Shown: in pieces, positions 24,416 to 37,223 of the stretch | Layout of the letters: every line of letters starts with the position of its first letter | Numbering within the stretch: position 1 is the stretch's first letter | NCBI RefSeq assembly: GCF_020921035.1 | Contig: NC_063154.1 | Span: 7,068,001-7,132,000, forward strand | DNA from: Rhodamnia argentea | Taxonomy: Eukaryota > Streptophyta > Magnoliopsida > Myrtales > Myrtaceae | Direction: 5' to 3' | Length of the DNA stretch: 64,000 bases | Notes under the pieces: generated by a model | What the model was told of the DNA's origin: nothing | The model's database searches: none | Seen by the model: only the letters and a program-made list of their open reading frames with translations | Position numbers and translations under genes: made by a program

Positions 24416-27400
24416 ATGGCAGTTGTTGACTCCCTCGTGCACTCAGCGTCCCTGCGACTCTCGTCTTCTTCATCGCCATCGTCGAAGTCTTCTCTCTTCG
24501 CGGGGTCCCCACTCGCTCTCTCGCCCGCTTTTGTTTCTGGTTCGTGTTCTCAAGTTCTTCCATTTCACTTTTCGTCGTTTTGTTGTTTGCCCAGCTGTTT
24601 GAAGCTGAGGAACGAGGTGAAACAAAAAAAAATAAAAAAAAAAAAAAAAAAAGCTTTCGTTGTGGCACCGGTGCTGGTTTTGTTAGGTGACGTAATGGTC
24701 GTGCTATGTTGATGAAGTTAGATTAGGAGTTATTGGGTGAACTTTGGGGTGGCTAAAGCTCTATGATTCGATCTTTATGCGTGGGAGTTTGGTGCTATTA
24801 GGGCTGCTGATATTTGGTATGACGAGGCCTTTTCTGTTGGTCATTTACAGTGAAGCAGACTTGTCCGAACAGGCGACTGGTGATTGTTTCCAAGAGGATA
24901 TCCGGCTTGGAAGAGGCCATGAGAATCAGGAGGTACCTTTACTTATATGAGCATTGTGGACCCTCTTTCGGTGCCCGAAATTTGTGCGAGCTAGCATCGA
25001 CTGTGTACTGTATAAGTGTATGTAGCAACAAGGGACAAAGCCATTTTTTGAGCAAACCTTAAGATTCTGCTCGATGTGGGTTGGCAATTTCATTGTCTCA
25101 AAGATTTGTCCCATTACGCGAAAGCATTAGTTGTTCGGACCCTATTTTGAATTCCCTTCCCCTGTTATGATCTATTTTAAATCGGTGACACACCCAGCTT
25201 AATAGGGCTGCCAGCACCTTAGCCGAGTGATTGATTGTTAAAACTCTCTGTGAATGTCTTGTCTAATTTCATTTATGTGATTCTGGTGAAATTGAATTCG
25301 ATGTTTAAACCAAGCATGTTGACTGCCTCTGCCAGCATTTAAGGCACGGAACCAGAGATTATTTGGACTGAGGATTGTTTTTAGGTGCCTCACCGGGGGA
25401 GGATAATTTCTTGCTCTTAGAAGTTACTTTTTCTCTCCTTACTGCCTATTTATGGTTATGTTCGTGCTGATGTAGTCTGTTATTATGAAAACCCCAGAGA
25501 ACGTGAACTTCAAAGCACAAAAAGGTTAAGAAGAAGGCCACCGTTAAGGCGTGGAAGGGTATCTCCGCGTCTTCCTGTGCCTGATCACATACCAAAGCCT
25601 CCTTATTTTGGTTCTCCATTGCTTCCAGAGCTTGCTAGTGAACATCAAGTTCATGATTCTGACAGCATTGCTCACATGAGAGCTGCATGTGAGCTTGCTG
25701 CGCGTGTCCTTGATTATGCGGGGACATTGGTCAAGGTTGAGATTATGCTTTATGATTGAAATTTCTGCTTATGATACTGGAATTTAGAAATATACTTCCG
25801 GAATGCAGAAATATACCGCTATGAGCTGACAAGGAAACCACTGATGTCCTAATATAACTAATTCAGATACTGTATAGTTCTTCAATTTCAGCAGATTTGT
25901 GATGTTCTTTCAATTTTTTGCCACTGTTTTTGGCAATAGAAATTTCGGGCTACTCAAGCAGTTTCCTTTATGTCTAAAAACTTAAATGGTTTGTGGTGGG
26001 CTCAGTCTATGTACTCGGTATGAAAAGGTTTTCTTCTGGTGATGGAAGCACATGTTTTTTCTTTTGGGTTGAATTTTCCGAAATGGGGTTGTATCTAGGG
26101 AATTTGAAGTTGACACAGGTAGAACTAGGATGACAAATAGCAAGAACTGCCATTATACCAATGAAACATACTGAAATTTGCATCTGAAAGAAAGATGGGA
26201 GTTCAATGTTCTAATGTTTATTTTTGCTCCTTTACTTCAGGGGAATTTTGCACTTAACTTTGCTTTTTATTTTGGCAGCCGTCAGTGACAACAGATGAAA
26301 TAGATAAAGCAGTGCATCAGATGATTATTGAAGCCGGTGCTTATCCTTCACCTCTTGGCTATGGAGGATTTCCCAAGAGTGTATGCACATCAGTTAATGA
26401 ATGCATGTGCCATGGAATACCAGATTCTCGTCAACTACAGGTCTGTATTGGCTCATAGTTCTCAGTTAAGAAGCCCATTTTTTTCATTTTAATAATCACA
26501 ATCTTATGCAGGATGGCGACATTATAAACATCGACGTGACTGTCTACTTAAATGTAAGTGCTTTTCGATCAATTATTGACTGAATGTTGTACTTAATACA
26601 TATAACTTACAAAGTCATTGTAGTGTTGTTACTCTCGTATGACTAGATCTGAATTTATTATAAATAGCTATTATTGGAGGGGATATAGTGTGTCTAGATG
26701 AAGTCAATGTAAGTTTTCTTAATCATCTTCGCCATCTCTCTCTTTCAGAGATGCACTCTCTGCCCACACCTGCAGACAAAAGGTAGATCTGTGCAATCTT
26801 GTTAACAGATCAGCTATTAATAAATGTCTGTTTGAATATTCTAACAGTCACTTGAAACTAAGAAAAATGACGTGTCAATCTCATATGTTGACGAAGGAAG
26901 AACATAATGACATTCAAATTTTAAACCAGTTTATAGACAAGCAAGTGCATATCTTGTCCTCATTGATTCTAAATCATGGACTATCATGTCTCATTTAAAT
27001 TAATTAAGTTCATGCTGTTATGTTTCAATAGTCGTTCCCTCCCTTCCTCCCTCCTGTCCAAGTTTATTTGCCTGGGTCATGGTCTGCAATTTGGTTATCC
27101 CTGTCATCAGAGGTCGCTGTTTCTGTATCATTTGTCTAATTTGACTTTATTCTCGTGACCTTGTCAGTGTCAAGTTCCCTTAATGAAAACTAACACTTCA
27201 GTACAATAGTGGAGTGGATTGTCTTCTCTGATGCAAATTCTCTCATATCTGTTAGGGTTATCATGGAGACACATCAAGGACATTCCTCTGTGGGAATGTC
27301 AGCGACGCGCTTAAAAACCTCGTGCAGGTGAAAATTTGCGTACATTTTGGTCTGGTATCGCTACTCCTTCGTGTCTATCTCCTATAGAGTTCACACTGTG

Positions 27401-29254
27401 CTTGTCATGGTAGGTTACTGAAGAGTGCATGGAAAGAGGCATAGCAGTTTGCAAAGATGGTGCAAGTTTTAAGAAAATTGGGAAGAGAATAAGGTTTGTT
27501 TCAGCTTCTTTACAAATGTTGGTCAGGAGTTACTCTGTAAGTTTTGTCCATGTCAACTCACTTCGGATGCTTGATTTTTGTATTGAGGATTGGCTTTAGA
27601 AGATGCAATTTTAAAATTAGAGAAATTCATTCTCTCAGTTGCAAGTATAGTGGCATGAAGTTGCATGTCTTTCGGGTCACAAGTTTATGGTACATGTTAC
27701 CAGACTTTCAGCAGAAAAATTTATAGATAACGTCAGGAAAGTTCCTTAGGTTTGCTGTATTAAAAAAAGTGCTGATTGATTCGATTTAACACGTAAGTAT
27801 ATCATTCACGTGTATTCACTGTACTGGATGCTGGACTGATTTGCTCACTAAAGTTCAGATCTTATTTGCATGGAACTACGAGTAGTTTCATTATTCTAGT
27901 CTGGAACCATATGCATCTCATTTAGTCTAAATCTAGTAGAACCTTGATGTTCTCCACGATCAAGTTCCACAAACAATACTACAGCAGGAGTTGCTTAAAT
28001 GTCCCGAAAAATGGTAGCTTTTGACAGGTCTAGAAACGATTTGATCGAGATAAATTTGAAAGTAGACTATACTTTTTCTCTTTAAAAGTTTCATTTTGGA
28101 AAAATGGGATGAGGCTAGAAAGGTGTAGACTGTGTGAGCGGAAACACTGCACAAAACGATGAAATGATCTCAAACTGCCAGTCTCTTTGAATATCACATT
28201 TTAAACTAGTTAACTTCCACCTTTATTTGATATGGTTACCATCTTAACTGAAGAATTTTTCCGCTATTTTTCTAGCTTGTCACGCTACAAGAAGTTTGAT
28301 ATTCTTTTCTGAAGAAAACTTGTTTTCAAGTTGATACTTGTCATTATTAAGAGGATGTGGGCATCAGAGTTTCTTTAGACTGCATTTACAATTTCAGAAG
28401 AATCAAAGGAAGTGTCGGTTCGATTTGAATGGGATAGAAATTTGTCACCGAGCAGTTTTAGCTGATAGAGAGTACAATCTCGGAGCCTGTCTTGTGGGTT
28501 ATTCTGCTGCTGTTTACATCCGTGCCATTGTTTAATGGATCTCAGATGTGGTATGCTTGGGTAAGCATGAACTGCTTAGCCTCATTATTTCTTTTCGGGA
28601 ACAGTCGTCTGAATATTTTCATCTGTCTTTATGCCTCCAGTGACCATGCCGAGAAATATGGTTATGGAGTGGTCGAGCGGTTCGTTGGGCATGGAGTAGG
28701 AACCATATTTCATTCTCAGCCAATCATTTACCATCATCGTGAGTTCTTCCCTAATTTCCTTATTTATTCACCTCATTATTGAATTAGGAAAACATAGACT
28801 GGTGAAAGTAGAACGAGCTTGGCTCGCCGTGGCATGTACACTTTATACAAAATTGTGTCAACCAGCATCGAGAGATAGTAACATAGGATACAAAATCTGA
28901 AACCCAAACTCGGTCGCTTTCCTCAATGTGTCATGTTTGATCGGACAGGGAACGAAGAGCCTGGAACCATGGTTGAGGGACAGACCTTCACAATCGGTGA
29001 GTTCATTGCCATATTTCCTGAGAAACTCTTGAGTACCTTTGATTTGCATGTCTCTCGAAGTAGCTGAAATATTATCTCGACGATTTACCGTAAAATATTC
29101 GTGCGCAGAACCGATCCTTTCATTGGGAAGTATAGAGTGCAGAACATGGCCGGACAATTGGACAACTCTCACAGCGGACGGCAGCCCTGCCGCACAGTTC
29201 GAACACACCATTTTGATCACTAGAACTGGAGCTGAAATTCTGACCCAGTGTTGA
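24416..29254 (+). CDS. MAP1D: Organellar type I methionine aminopeptidase (MAP1D-like)
   Basis: Removes the initiator methionine from nascent proteins in plastids or mitochondria. Ten exons join in phase: 24416-24539, 24851-24932, 25498-25735, 26279-26440, 26512-26553, 27256-27327, 27414-27493, 28641-28738, 28949-28996 and 29109-29254, giving about 363 residues. The five metal ligands of the pita-bread fold are present: Asp210 (INIDVTVY), Asp221 (YHGDTSRT), His284 (VGHGVG), Glu316 (FTIEPIL) and Glu347 (AQFEHTIL). The N terminus is Ser-rich and lacks acidic residues at first, as in an organelle transit peptide, and is followed by the conserved [18 protein letters not shown] segment. The weakest point is the end of exon 1: the donor at 24540 keeps phase into VKQTCPNRR but is not a strong consensus, and intron 1 has a poly-A run at 24636-24651. 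The MAP1D rather than MAP1B/1C label is by overall resemblance. It appears intact. Confidence 0.93.
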
Positions 29255-29418
29255 GAAAAACAATATTTGTCCCTCATTTTTCTTTTTGGGGTATTAGCAG
29301 CAGTTCACTTTAGCTCCCCATGTACTTCAAGCAAGTGTACAGAAAGTTCCTCAAGGGTTTCAAATGCTTGATGACCAATTCTCTGTAATTTAGTTTTCGT
29401 CTTATTTTATTTATTTTT

Positions 29419-29900
29419 GGGTTAATACCAGAAAAAATCTTAAACTAATATATATGTAACAAATTTATCTCAAATTATTTTTTTTACCACGAAAAATTTC
29501 AAACTAGTATATATATGACAAATTTATCCCAAACTATTTGTTGATGACAAAAAATCCTAAACTAATATTTTTGCGATAAATTTACCATAAATTAATTTTT
29601 TTGATTAAAAAAAATTTCAAACTGATACATCTGTGATAAATTTATCCCTCATTAAATTGGATTAATATTATGAAAAATTTTAAATTAATAAACTTGTGAT
29701 AAGCAGAGAGCAAAAATCTCAAGTTAGTACATCCGTGAATTGTCACATGTTATGCAACTAAGAAATTTGACGGTTAGATTTAACAAAAACTAACGGAAGG
29801 TAAATTTATCACGGGTGTATCGGTTTAGGATTTTTTTATCAAAAAATAATTTGAAGTAAATTTATCATATATGTACCCGTTTGGATTCGTGGTATTAATT
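29419..29900. mobile_element. Family-A palindromic MITE, copy 3, just after MAP1D
   Basis: Begins 'gggttaatacca' and ends 'tggtattaatt', so the ends are inverted copies of ttaatacca. The left arm has at least four direct units with '(t/g)gacaaatttatcc' or variants; the right arm has the inverse. It starts about 165 bases after the MAP1D stop, so it may lie in or near the 3' UTR. Confidence 0.75.
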
Positions 29901-30976
29901 CATTATTATTATTTTTTTTTGCCAAAACCCGAACTTTGTAAATGAACCTCATTCTCCAACGAGGCCGTGCCGTCTTCATATTGGTGCGTGTCTTGCACGC
30001 GCCGCGTAAGAGCGGATGAAGTAGGCGCTCCTCCGGGAGCGCGAGATGAGGAAAAATGCCAAAGAATCAGGTAGCGCTCGGCTTGTTGGCTCGGCTTGGC
30101 TTTGGCGCTTGGACGGTGGGACCGTCTTGGGGCGTGCGTTTCACGCTCCCTGGATTCTGAATGCCTCCGCTCTTTGTCTGTGTGCGGACCGAACCGGTTG
30201 TGATTTGGGCTCCCGACCGAATCCCCAAGTATATTCGGGTCGCTGCAGACAAAGTGGGGACCGGTGCTTCCATTCCATTGTTGTTTTACTTTTTACTTTC
30301 TAGTGCTGATAATCTCCAGGGCGATCCCCTTGCGCGACACGTGCAGGACACGTGATCGCGAGTGCTCGAGTCGAGCTTAATCACATTGGCGTCACAAACA
30401 GATCAACCCCACTCAAACGCGGGCGGTAACAGCTGGTGTTGTTCGAGATCGATCCATTTCAATTTATTTGTAACACGCCTAAGCACGTTTAATTTGACAA
30501 GTTATTTGACTTACTCAAGTTCGCATGATATATTTAAATTCATTTTGGCAATGTCGACATATGTTTCCATGCATTTGCTACACATTTATATTTACAAGTC
30601 CATGCATTTTAAGCATGTCTCTCATTCGAAAAAAATATCGCATTCGAATTTCGAAAAGACATACGATCAAATGTGCAATTTGGGAGGGCATGTTTACGAC
30701 CCAACACGCGTGATAAAAAATATATGAATCAACAGCATTCTTGTGCATGATTAGACCACCTTTTGGTTCGGTCAGTTCGATTTACATATATCATGGCTAC
30801 TTCCTTTCGGCATTATTATAGGAATTCAACTCCTACTAGAAATGACAGTTGAAAACCGCTGCATGATTTTAGTATCTTCGAAAGACAGAATACTCGAATG
30901 AACAAGGCACATTGTGGCATCTAACATTATGCCTCTAATTTCGTCAAATCAAGATAGCAGCCACAGAAGTTCGTGG
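29901..30976. other. Intergenic, nothing recognised
   Basis: A GC-richer patch at 29960-30360 has overlapping short frames on both strands, none convincing. The rest is AT-rich. Confidence 0.5.
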
Positions 30977-31585
30977 GGAAAAGTGTTAAAAAAGTTATAA
31001 ATTTATTGCATTAGTGCCAATTTAATTATGAACCTTTTATTTGTGCCGATTCAGTCATAAACATTTTATTGATCCTGATTCAGCCATAAACCTTTTACAT
31101 TAGTGCAAATTCAATCCTAAATCTTTTGCATTTATGTTAATTGAGTTAATCCAATCAATTTTGGCTGAAAATTTGCTGATGTGAATATCGGTTGTCCTAT
31201 GTCACGGCTAGTGTTGGCGTGGATATTTTCTAATATTATTTTAATATTTTTAAATAATTTTAATAACCTTTTTAATGATTAAGAAAAGAAAAGGAAGAAA
31301 AAACCACAATATTTATTAAAAATATAAAAAAAAATATTCACGCTAGCACCAACCATGCCAGTAGGACAACCTACGTTCACGTCGGTATATTTCTAGTCAA
31401 AATTGGTCAAACTAACTCAATTAATAAAAATACAAAAGGTTTAGGACTAAATTGGCACCAATAAAAATTTTATAACTGAATTAGTACCAATGCAAAATGT
31501 TTAGGACTGAATTAACATCAATAAAAAGTTGAGGACTGAATTGACATCAATATAATAAATTTATAACTTTTTTAATACTTTTCCG
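30977..31585. mobile_element. Family-C MITE with arms of about 250 bp
   Basis: The ends are inverted copies: 'ggaaaagtgttaaaaaag' at the left and 'cttttttaatacttttcc' at the right. Complementarity extends through 'agtgccaatttaattatgaac' type units on the left and their inverse ('ggactaaattggcacc') on the right, up to an AT-rich loop near 31240-31300. The arms are themselves built of about four degenerate direct units ('cattagtgc..att.a.tc.taaa'). Flanks 'gaagttcgt' and 'gaagtttgc' could be a decayed 9-bp target duplication. Confidence 0.7.
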
Positions 31586-34506
31586 AAGTTTGCGTAAGAG
31601 ACAACTATCGTGGAGACCTCCTAAGATACTCTCGCAAACTTTTTCGCAACAAACGAGCGGAAAAAAGGGAAGATTTTCATAATCCCTCTCGAAGCTTGGT
31701 CCGGTTGCCAAAAGACGATGGACCCAATTAGAATGTTCGATGGATGATCCCTTTCGTCTTGGTGGGGAAAGATCCAATTACTGTCGATGCGTGCCACAAA
31801 GAGCTGGCCAAGTGTGGACGGCAGCACACGTAATGGAATCGAAAGGGGATGGGATCAAAGGGAGCCATGAAGGCCGTCAAGCAAGCATATACCCAAAAAG
31901 ATACGAGAGGAAACCAACGTAATACGACCTGTTCATGCCTCGCATTGTGATTCTAGACCGGTTCCATCACAATCGCTATGGTCGTAATCCAAGGGTACAA
32001 TCGTAATTAGCTTAGTTCCCCGAGGGGAAGTGGCACGGCAACCTCTTATCACGATGACCCCGGCCTTATTCTAAGTTCCCTGGGGCAGATCGAGTGTGTG
32101 ATAAATGTGTTAAAGATGCATTTGATTGTTCGAATTTTTAATCATGATAGGATTGAATATAATATGATATGAAATTCATAGATTTTGCCATGTCCTATCC
32201 ACTGATTGATAAGTCGCAGTAATATAGTTGGATATGTTCATATCCTATCTTTTTCTTTGTTTGGTGTTTATGATATATCGATGTAAATGAATCTGAAAAT
32301 ACACAAATGGAGACTATACAAATTTCTCACAATTCACCGCCAAATCTAATAAGAGAGAGAAAATAAAACCATTCACTTTTGCGATTATAAAAAGCTTCTT
32401 CTATCTCATTACTTTCGTTAAACTTTAACCCGAACCACAAAGCTATGGAGGAGAAGGGGTTTGACTCTTTTTGTGCTTTCGTAGACTTTTGATGCGAACC
32501 AAAAAGCTAAGAAGGAGAAGCAGTTTCAACTCTCTCGCTGTTTTTGTAGAGTTTTGTCGTGAACTAAAAAATTATCAAAGGAATCATAAAACTTCAACAT
32601 GAAAAGTATAGAGGAGAATGAATTGGAGATGGTTTTTTTTTAATAGAAATTTCATTGCCCCATATTTTTTGAGAATTAGAAAAATCACTTTCAATCACTT
32701 AAAATCTGGATTCTTTTACTTCATTCTTTTACTTATTTTTTAATTAATCTCTTTTTATCATTATTTTTATTCCTTTCCATCATTTCTTAATAAAAATTCT
32801 ATTAAATAATGAACTATACTATTATAATAAGTAATGATATAGATACTAGGTATATATGCAAACTATACATTATAATTCAAAAGAAATTAAATGTATAAAT
32901 TTAAAATTACAGTAAAAAAATGAAAATTATCGCCTTCTATTATTTTGAGTTTTCTTGAATTCAAAAATAATTTAAATTTAAATTTATTATTTAAGAAGTT
33001 TGTTATTCATAACAATAATTTTTATACAATGAACAAAAGAAATCCTATCCACTTTTATCCCACTTCCTCTCATAGGATAATTTTATCAAGGTTGTGTCAC
33101 TTTTATACCCCACTTATCCCGTCCCGGGTAGAAACCAAACAAATGATACGATAAAATTTATCATATCCCGACTTTTATCACCATTACCAAACGTAGACAA
33201 AGAGGTTAGGCCATCTATATATTGACACCCTAAGATTTCATTTTAATATCGTCGACTTAAGGTTGTAAAAGAGTTCCCAAAATAGGTCTCGACCTCGTCG
33301 CTGATGAAATTCAGGTGTCGAAAACCACACCTAGACAACCACCAACATATTCCATGTTAGGGTTGCGTTAAGTTTTTGACACCTGAATTTCATCGTTGTG
33401 TTTCAAGTGACTCTGAAAAAGGCCACATTTTCCTTTACTCTTCTTCTAAGCAGTTTTTTGATTGATGGATTATAGAAATGAATGCCGCTCGCGATTATTT
33501 TTGGTTAAGCTTGCATGGGGGCAATGTCCAAATTTGCAATTCATCGGTAAGGGCCGAATTTCCTAAAAAGATCATTAGGGTGCGCATGTCAACACTTCTA
33601 CTGTAGAAATCAACTTGTGGTTAGAAGTTAATTTTTCTACTTCTAGTTCTAAGAAGAACTTGATTTTTCTACTTTTAGAGAGAAATTAAAAAATTTATTT
33701 TTTAAAATAGCTCCAAAAAATGTTTCGGAAATAATAAAACGAAATTGCGTAAACAAAAAGATTTTTGGTTCAAAAATGAAATTGCATAAACAAACGGATT
33801 TCCTAAAATGATCGTTGGGGTGCGTATGACAACACTTCTACTTTGTAAATCAACTTTCGGTTAAAAGCTAACAAACGGATTTTCGCTCTAAAATTCTACT
33901 CCACAAGTATTGTCATGCACGCCCTTAACTTTTGGCTTCCATACCATTATGGTACGAACTTTGAACAGTGAAAAGAAAAAATAAAACACCTAAAAAAAGC
34001 ATGAGATGGCTAATTATTTTTTTTGTTGACAAATTATTTTAATAGTTAAGCGAAGGAAAATACTTTCTTGACAAGATCGTTATTGTGTGATACAATCTCA
34101 ACGATAGATTCATACAATATCATCGCACGTTTTGCATAAAATAATTATTCATTAGAAGATCGTGCGATTAGAAATAATTAACAGTCTTATCAGACCGACA
34201 ACTCTCATAACTAAAAGGATCGACCTTTCACATCGCTTATTTATGAATCAAAAAGCATCGTGGGAGAAGGCGGAATCGTTCCAGATCCCATGAATCATAT
34301 TCCAAAAGCTCCCAACCGGGGGGTTTCGTCGAGGGGGACAAAAGTTTCGATCCAGCCCAGGACGATCGGGGATTTATAACAAGGGACAAGAAACACGAAT
34401 CAGTAAAGATAACCATGAAGGATTAAGACGAGGACAGACCAGGAAGTGGAAGGAAGGAGGGTGGTCGTTTTATATTTTTGATCTTATCCCCAAAAGATAA
34501 AGGAAG

Positions 34507-34512
<6 letters not shown>
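31586..34512. other. Intergenic with a small inverted-repeat element
   Basis: No gene recognised. At about 33578-33926 the word 'gggtgcgcatgtcaacacttctac' region appears inverted at the far end ('agtattgtcatgcacgccc') and is duplicated once internally near 33810, suggesting a MITE with an internal duplication. The 32100-33200 part is very AT-rich. Confidence 0.5.

Positions 34513-34546
<34 letters not shown>
34513..34546. repeat. (GA)n microsatellite upstream of the HHO gene
   Basis: GA run of about 34 bases, roughly 600 bases before the HHO start codon. Confidence 0.95.
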
Positions 34547-34549
<3 letters not shown>

Positions 34550-34621
34550 GAAATGGCGACGTCGAAATCTGCAGCCCCACCGCAGATGAAACGACGAAGA
34601 GCGAATCCACACCCTCGGCTG

Positions 34622-34629
34622 GAATATTC
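34622..34629. promoter_or_regulatory. GAATATTC palindrome, candidate NIGT1/HHO self-binding site
   Basis: Perfect 8-bp palindrome 505 bases upstream of the HHO start. NIGT1/HRS1-type proteins are reported to bind GAATATTC and GATTC-like sites and to repress their own genes. Further copies lie at 36462-36469 (inside HHO intron 4), 39550-39557 and 40716-40723. Function is inferred only. Confidence 0.35.
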
Positions 34630-35133
34630 ATCCCCTCTCTCTCTCTCTCTCTTACAACGATGATGATAAAGTTTCTCTCTCCTCCTTTTTTCCGCCATTG
34701 AAATTAATGGTCAGTGACAATAAGAAATGAAGAAACCCCCCCTCCTCTTTCTCGCTCGCTCTGAGAAACCCGGCTTGCCATCAGAGATTCTTTTCTGTAC
34801 GCGACGCCCCGACCTCGGTTCTTCGCTCTCCGCCGTCCGATCCATATCTCTCTCTCTCTAGAAAAACGAGAACGACCGGAAACCAAGAAGAAAGAAAAAA
34901 AAGGAAAATTTATATTCTTGGCCACCGGGAGTCATATTCCTTTTCTTGATTCTATTTAGATCCCATATTCTCACACCTTCCCCCGACATCTTCCCTTTCC
35001 CCTTGTTCGGATCTCTCTATGCTGCTGCCACAGAGCAACTCCATATAACCCACCCTCCCTTGTCCTTCCAGACTCCATAAGGGAGACCCAAAAACAGTAA
35101 AAACGAGAAAAGGATTAAAAAAGAGAGGCGACA

Positions 35134-37223
35134 ATGGATGATGATCATCAGTCCCGGAAAATGCAGGGCTACATGGAAGCTTTGGAGGAAGAGAAGCGCA
35201 AGATCCAAGTCTTCCAACGCGAGCTCCCTCTTTGCTTGGAGCTTGTGAACCAAGGTATTGATCGAGTTTCCATCGCCCAGTTCGAGTTTTCTTTGCTTTT
35301 AGATGAAGGGGATTATGGAAAACGCTGGATCTTTTCGTCTGGGTGTTGCAGCGATCGAGTCGTGCCGACAGCAGTTATCTGGTACCACCACGGAGTACAT
35401 GCAGGGAGGCCAATCCCAGTGTTCGGAGCAAACTTCGACTGATGGTCCGGTCCTGGAGGAATTCATTCCTATTAAGAGAGTATGCTCAGCTTCTGATGAA
35501 GAAGAAGAAGAAGAAGAAGATGATGATGATGATGATGATGAGCAACATTCGCACAAGAATCCTAAGAGCGACCACGCCACCGACAAAAAGAAATCTGACT
35601 GGCTCAGATCTGCTCAGCTGTGGAATCAGACCGCCCCAGCTCCACCTCTTCAACAGGTGAGGCAGAAGAAAAGAACCCATTTTCTCGGGAAAAAAAATTA
35701 TTTTGGGGATGAAAATGAAAAACAAAAAAAAAGAGATTTTTTTTTTTTTTTTTTTTTGTGGTTTCTGGTTTTCATGGGATTCTCGTTTCTGGCGTGAATG
35801 CAGGAGTCTACACCGAGAAGGGTTTCGGTGGTGGAGGTGACGAGAAATGGCGGAGCTTTTCAGCCTTTTCTTAGAGAAAACAAGTCTCCTGTGAAGACCA
35901 CCAGTCACGATAATACTAATTATCAGAACAACAACGACGACAATAACAACAACCAAGCTTTCGTCGAATTACATTCGCCGGTCCCTGTTGCCGCCACGAG
36001 CTCGACGGCGGACACCACGAAGGGCAACGGCAACGGAAGCAGGAAGGAGGAGAAGGAAGGGCAGGCTCAGAGGAAGCAACGTCGGTGCTGGTCGCCGGAG
36101 CTGCACCGGCGGTTCTTGCAAGCTCTTCAACAGCTCGGTGGTTCACATGGTATGTCATCGTATCTACCCCAATTCAAAGCAGAATTCAGCCTTAAAACTA
36201 GATCAGTGTGATCTCTAGCCTAATCTTTTCCACCTGGGGTTCTCAATCTCATGGATCAGAACGTGCATTTGCACCAGTGGGAGGGATCTGACTGGAAAAA
36301 AAAAACGTTGTTTTGTTTTGCAGCTGCAACCCCAAAGCAGATTAGGGAGCTGATGAAGGTGGATGGCCTTACTAATGACGAAGTTAAAAGCCATTTGCAG
36401 GTTTGTTAGATTGGCTAAGTTTAGCACATCTCCTTCTTTCCTTTTTAATTGATCGGTCATGGAATATTCGGATTTCTGTTTTTCTCTCTGTGCCTTTCCT
36501 TTTTCCGGGTCTGCTGTTGCAACTTAGTGGCTGCTTAACTCGAATTTGAAGGGCGATATGCACCGTTCCCTTACGTATTAAACTAAATCTCATCTATCTC
36601 TCATCTAATACACACCACACCACACCAGTTCGAGAACATTTCAACGAGAATTTGCAGGAAAAGGAAGGCGAATTTATGCTTAGCTTGATAGGCAAGTCTT
36701 CACAAAAACAGAACCTGTTACATACTTCCTTTTCTGTTGTTAGAACTAAAGGTGCTTTCTTTTTTCCCCGCTTTTAGTTTTGTTTTAGAAAGGAACAGAT
36801 TCTAGATGCAATAACGTTTAAGGCCGACTGTTATCTTACATCAAGTCCGTTGCTTTCTGGGTTTCTCTTCAGAAATATCGTCTGCACACCAGAAGACCGA
36901 GTCCGACCATCCAACACAACGGCAGCTCTCAAGCACCTCAGTTCGTGGTGGTGGGGGGCATATGGGTCCAGCCCCCGGAGTACGCGGCGGTGGCTGCCTC
37001 CGCGACGACCGCGTCCGGGGAGGCGGCGAAGCCCCCCGCCGCTTCGGCCGGGGTTTACGCGCCGCTGGCGATTGCGGCGGCGCCACAACAAAGGAACCAA
37101 TCCAAGGATCACTCCCCGTCGCATTCGGAAGGAAGAGGGAGCCACAGCGCGGGGGATGCTCACTCTAAATCGCCGTCTACGTCTTCTTCCACTCACACCG
37201 CCGCATCTTCTCCTGTGGATTGA
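35134..37223 (+). CDS. HHO2: HHO/NIGT1-type GARP (MYB-like) transcriptional repressor
   Basis: About 399 residues from five in-phase exons: 35134-35254, 35352-35656, 35804-36149, 36324-36400 and 36873-37223. The N terminus carries the family coiled-coil/hydrophobic-globular region ([39 protein letters not shown], then [11 protein letters not shown]). An acidic run follows in exon 2 (seven Glu then seven Asp, residues of about 95-110). The GARP DNA-binding domain starts at [20 protein letters not shown] (exon 3), continues through [20 protein letters not shown] (exon 4) and closes with [12 protein letters not shown] at the exon 4/5 junction. The C terminus is Ala/Ser/Pro-rich. In Arabidopsis, HHO2/HHO3 are nitrate-inducible nuclear repressors that integrate nitrogen and phosphate starvation signals. 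The HHO2/HHO3 choice is supported by neighbouring GDT1-like and PAN genes. It appears intact. Confidence 0.94.
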
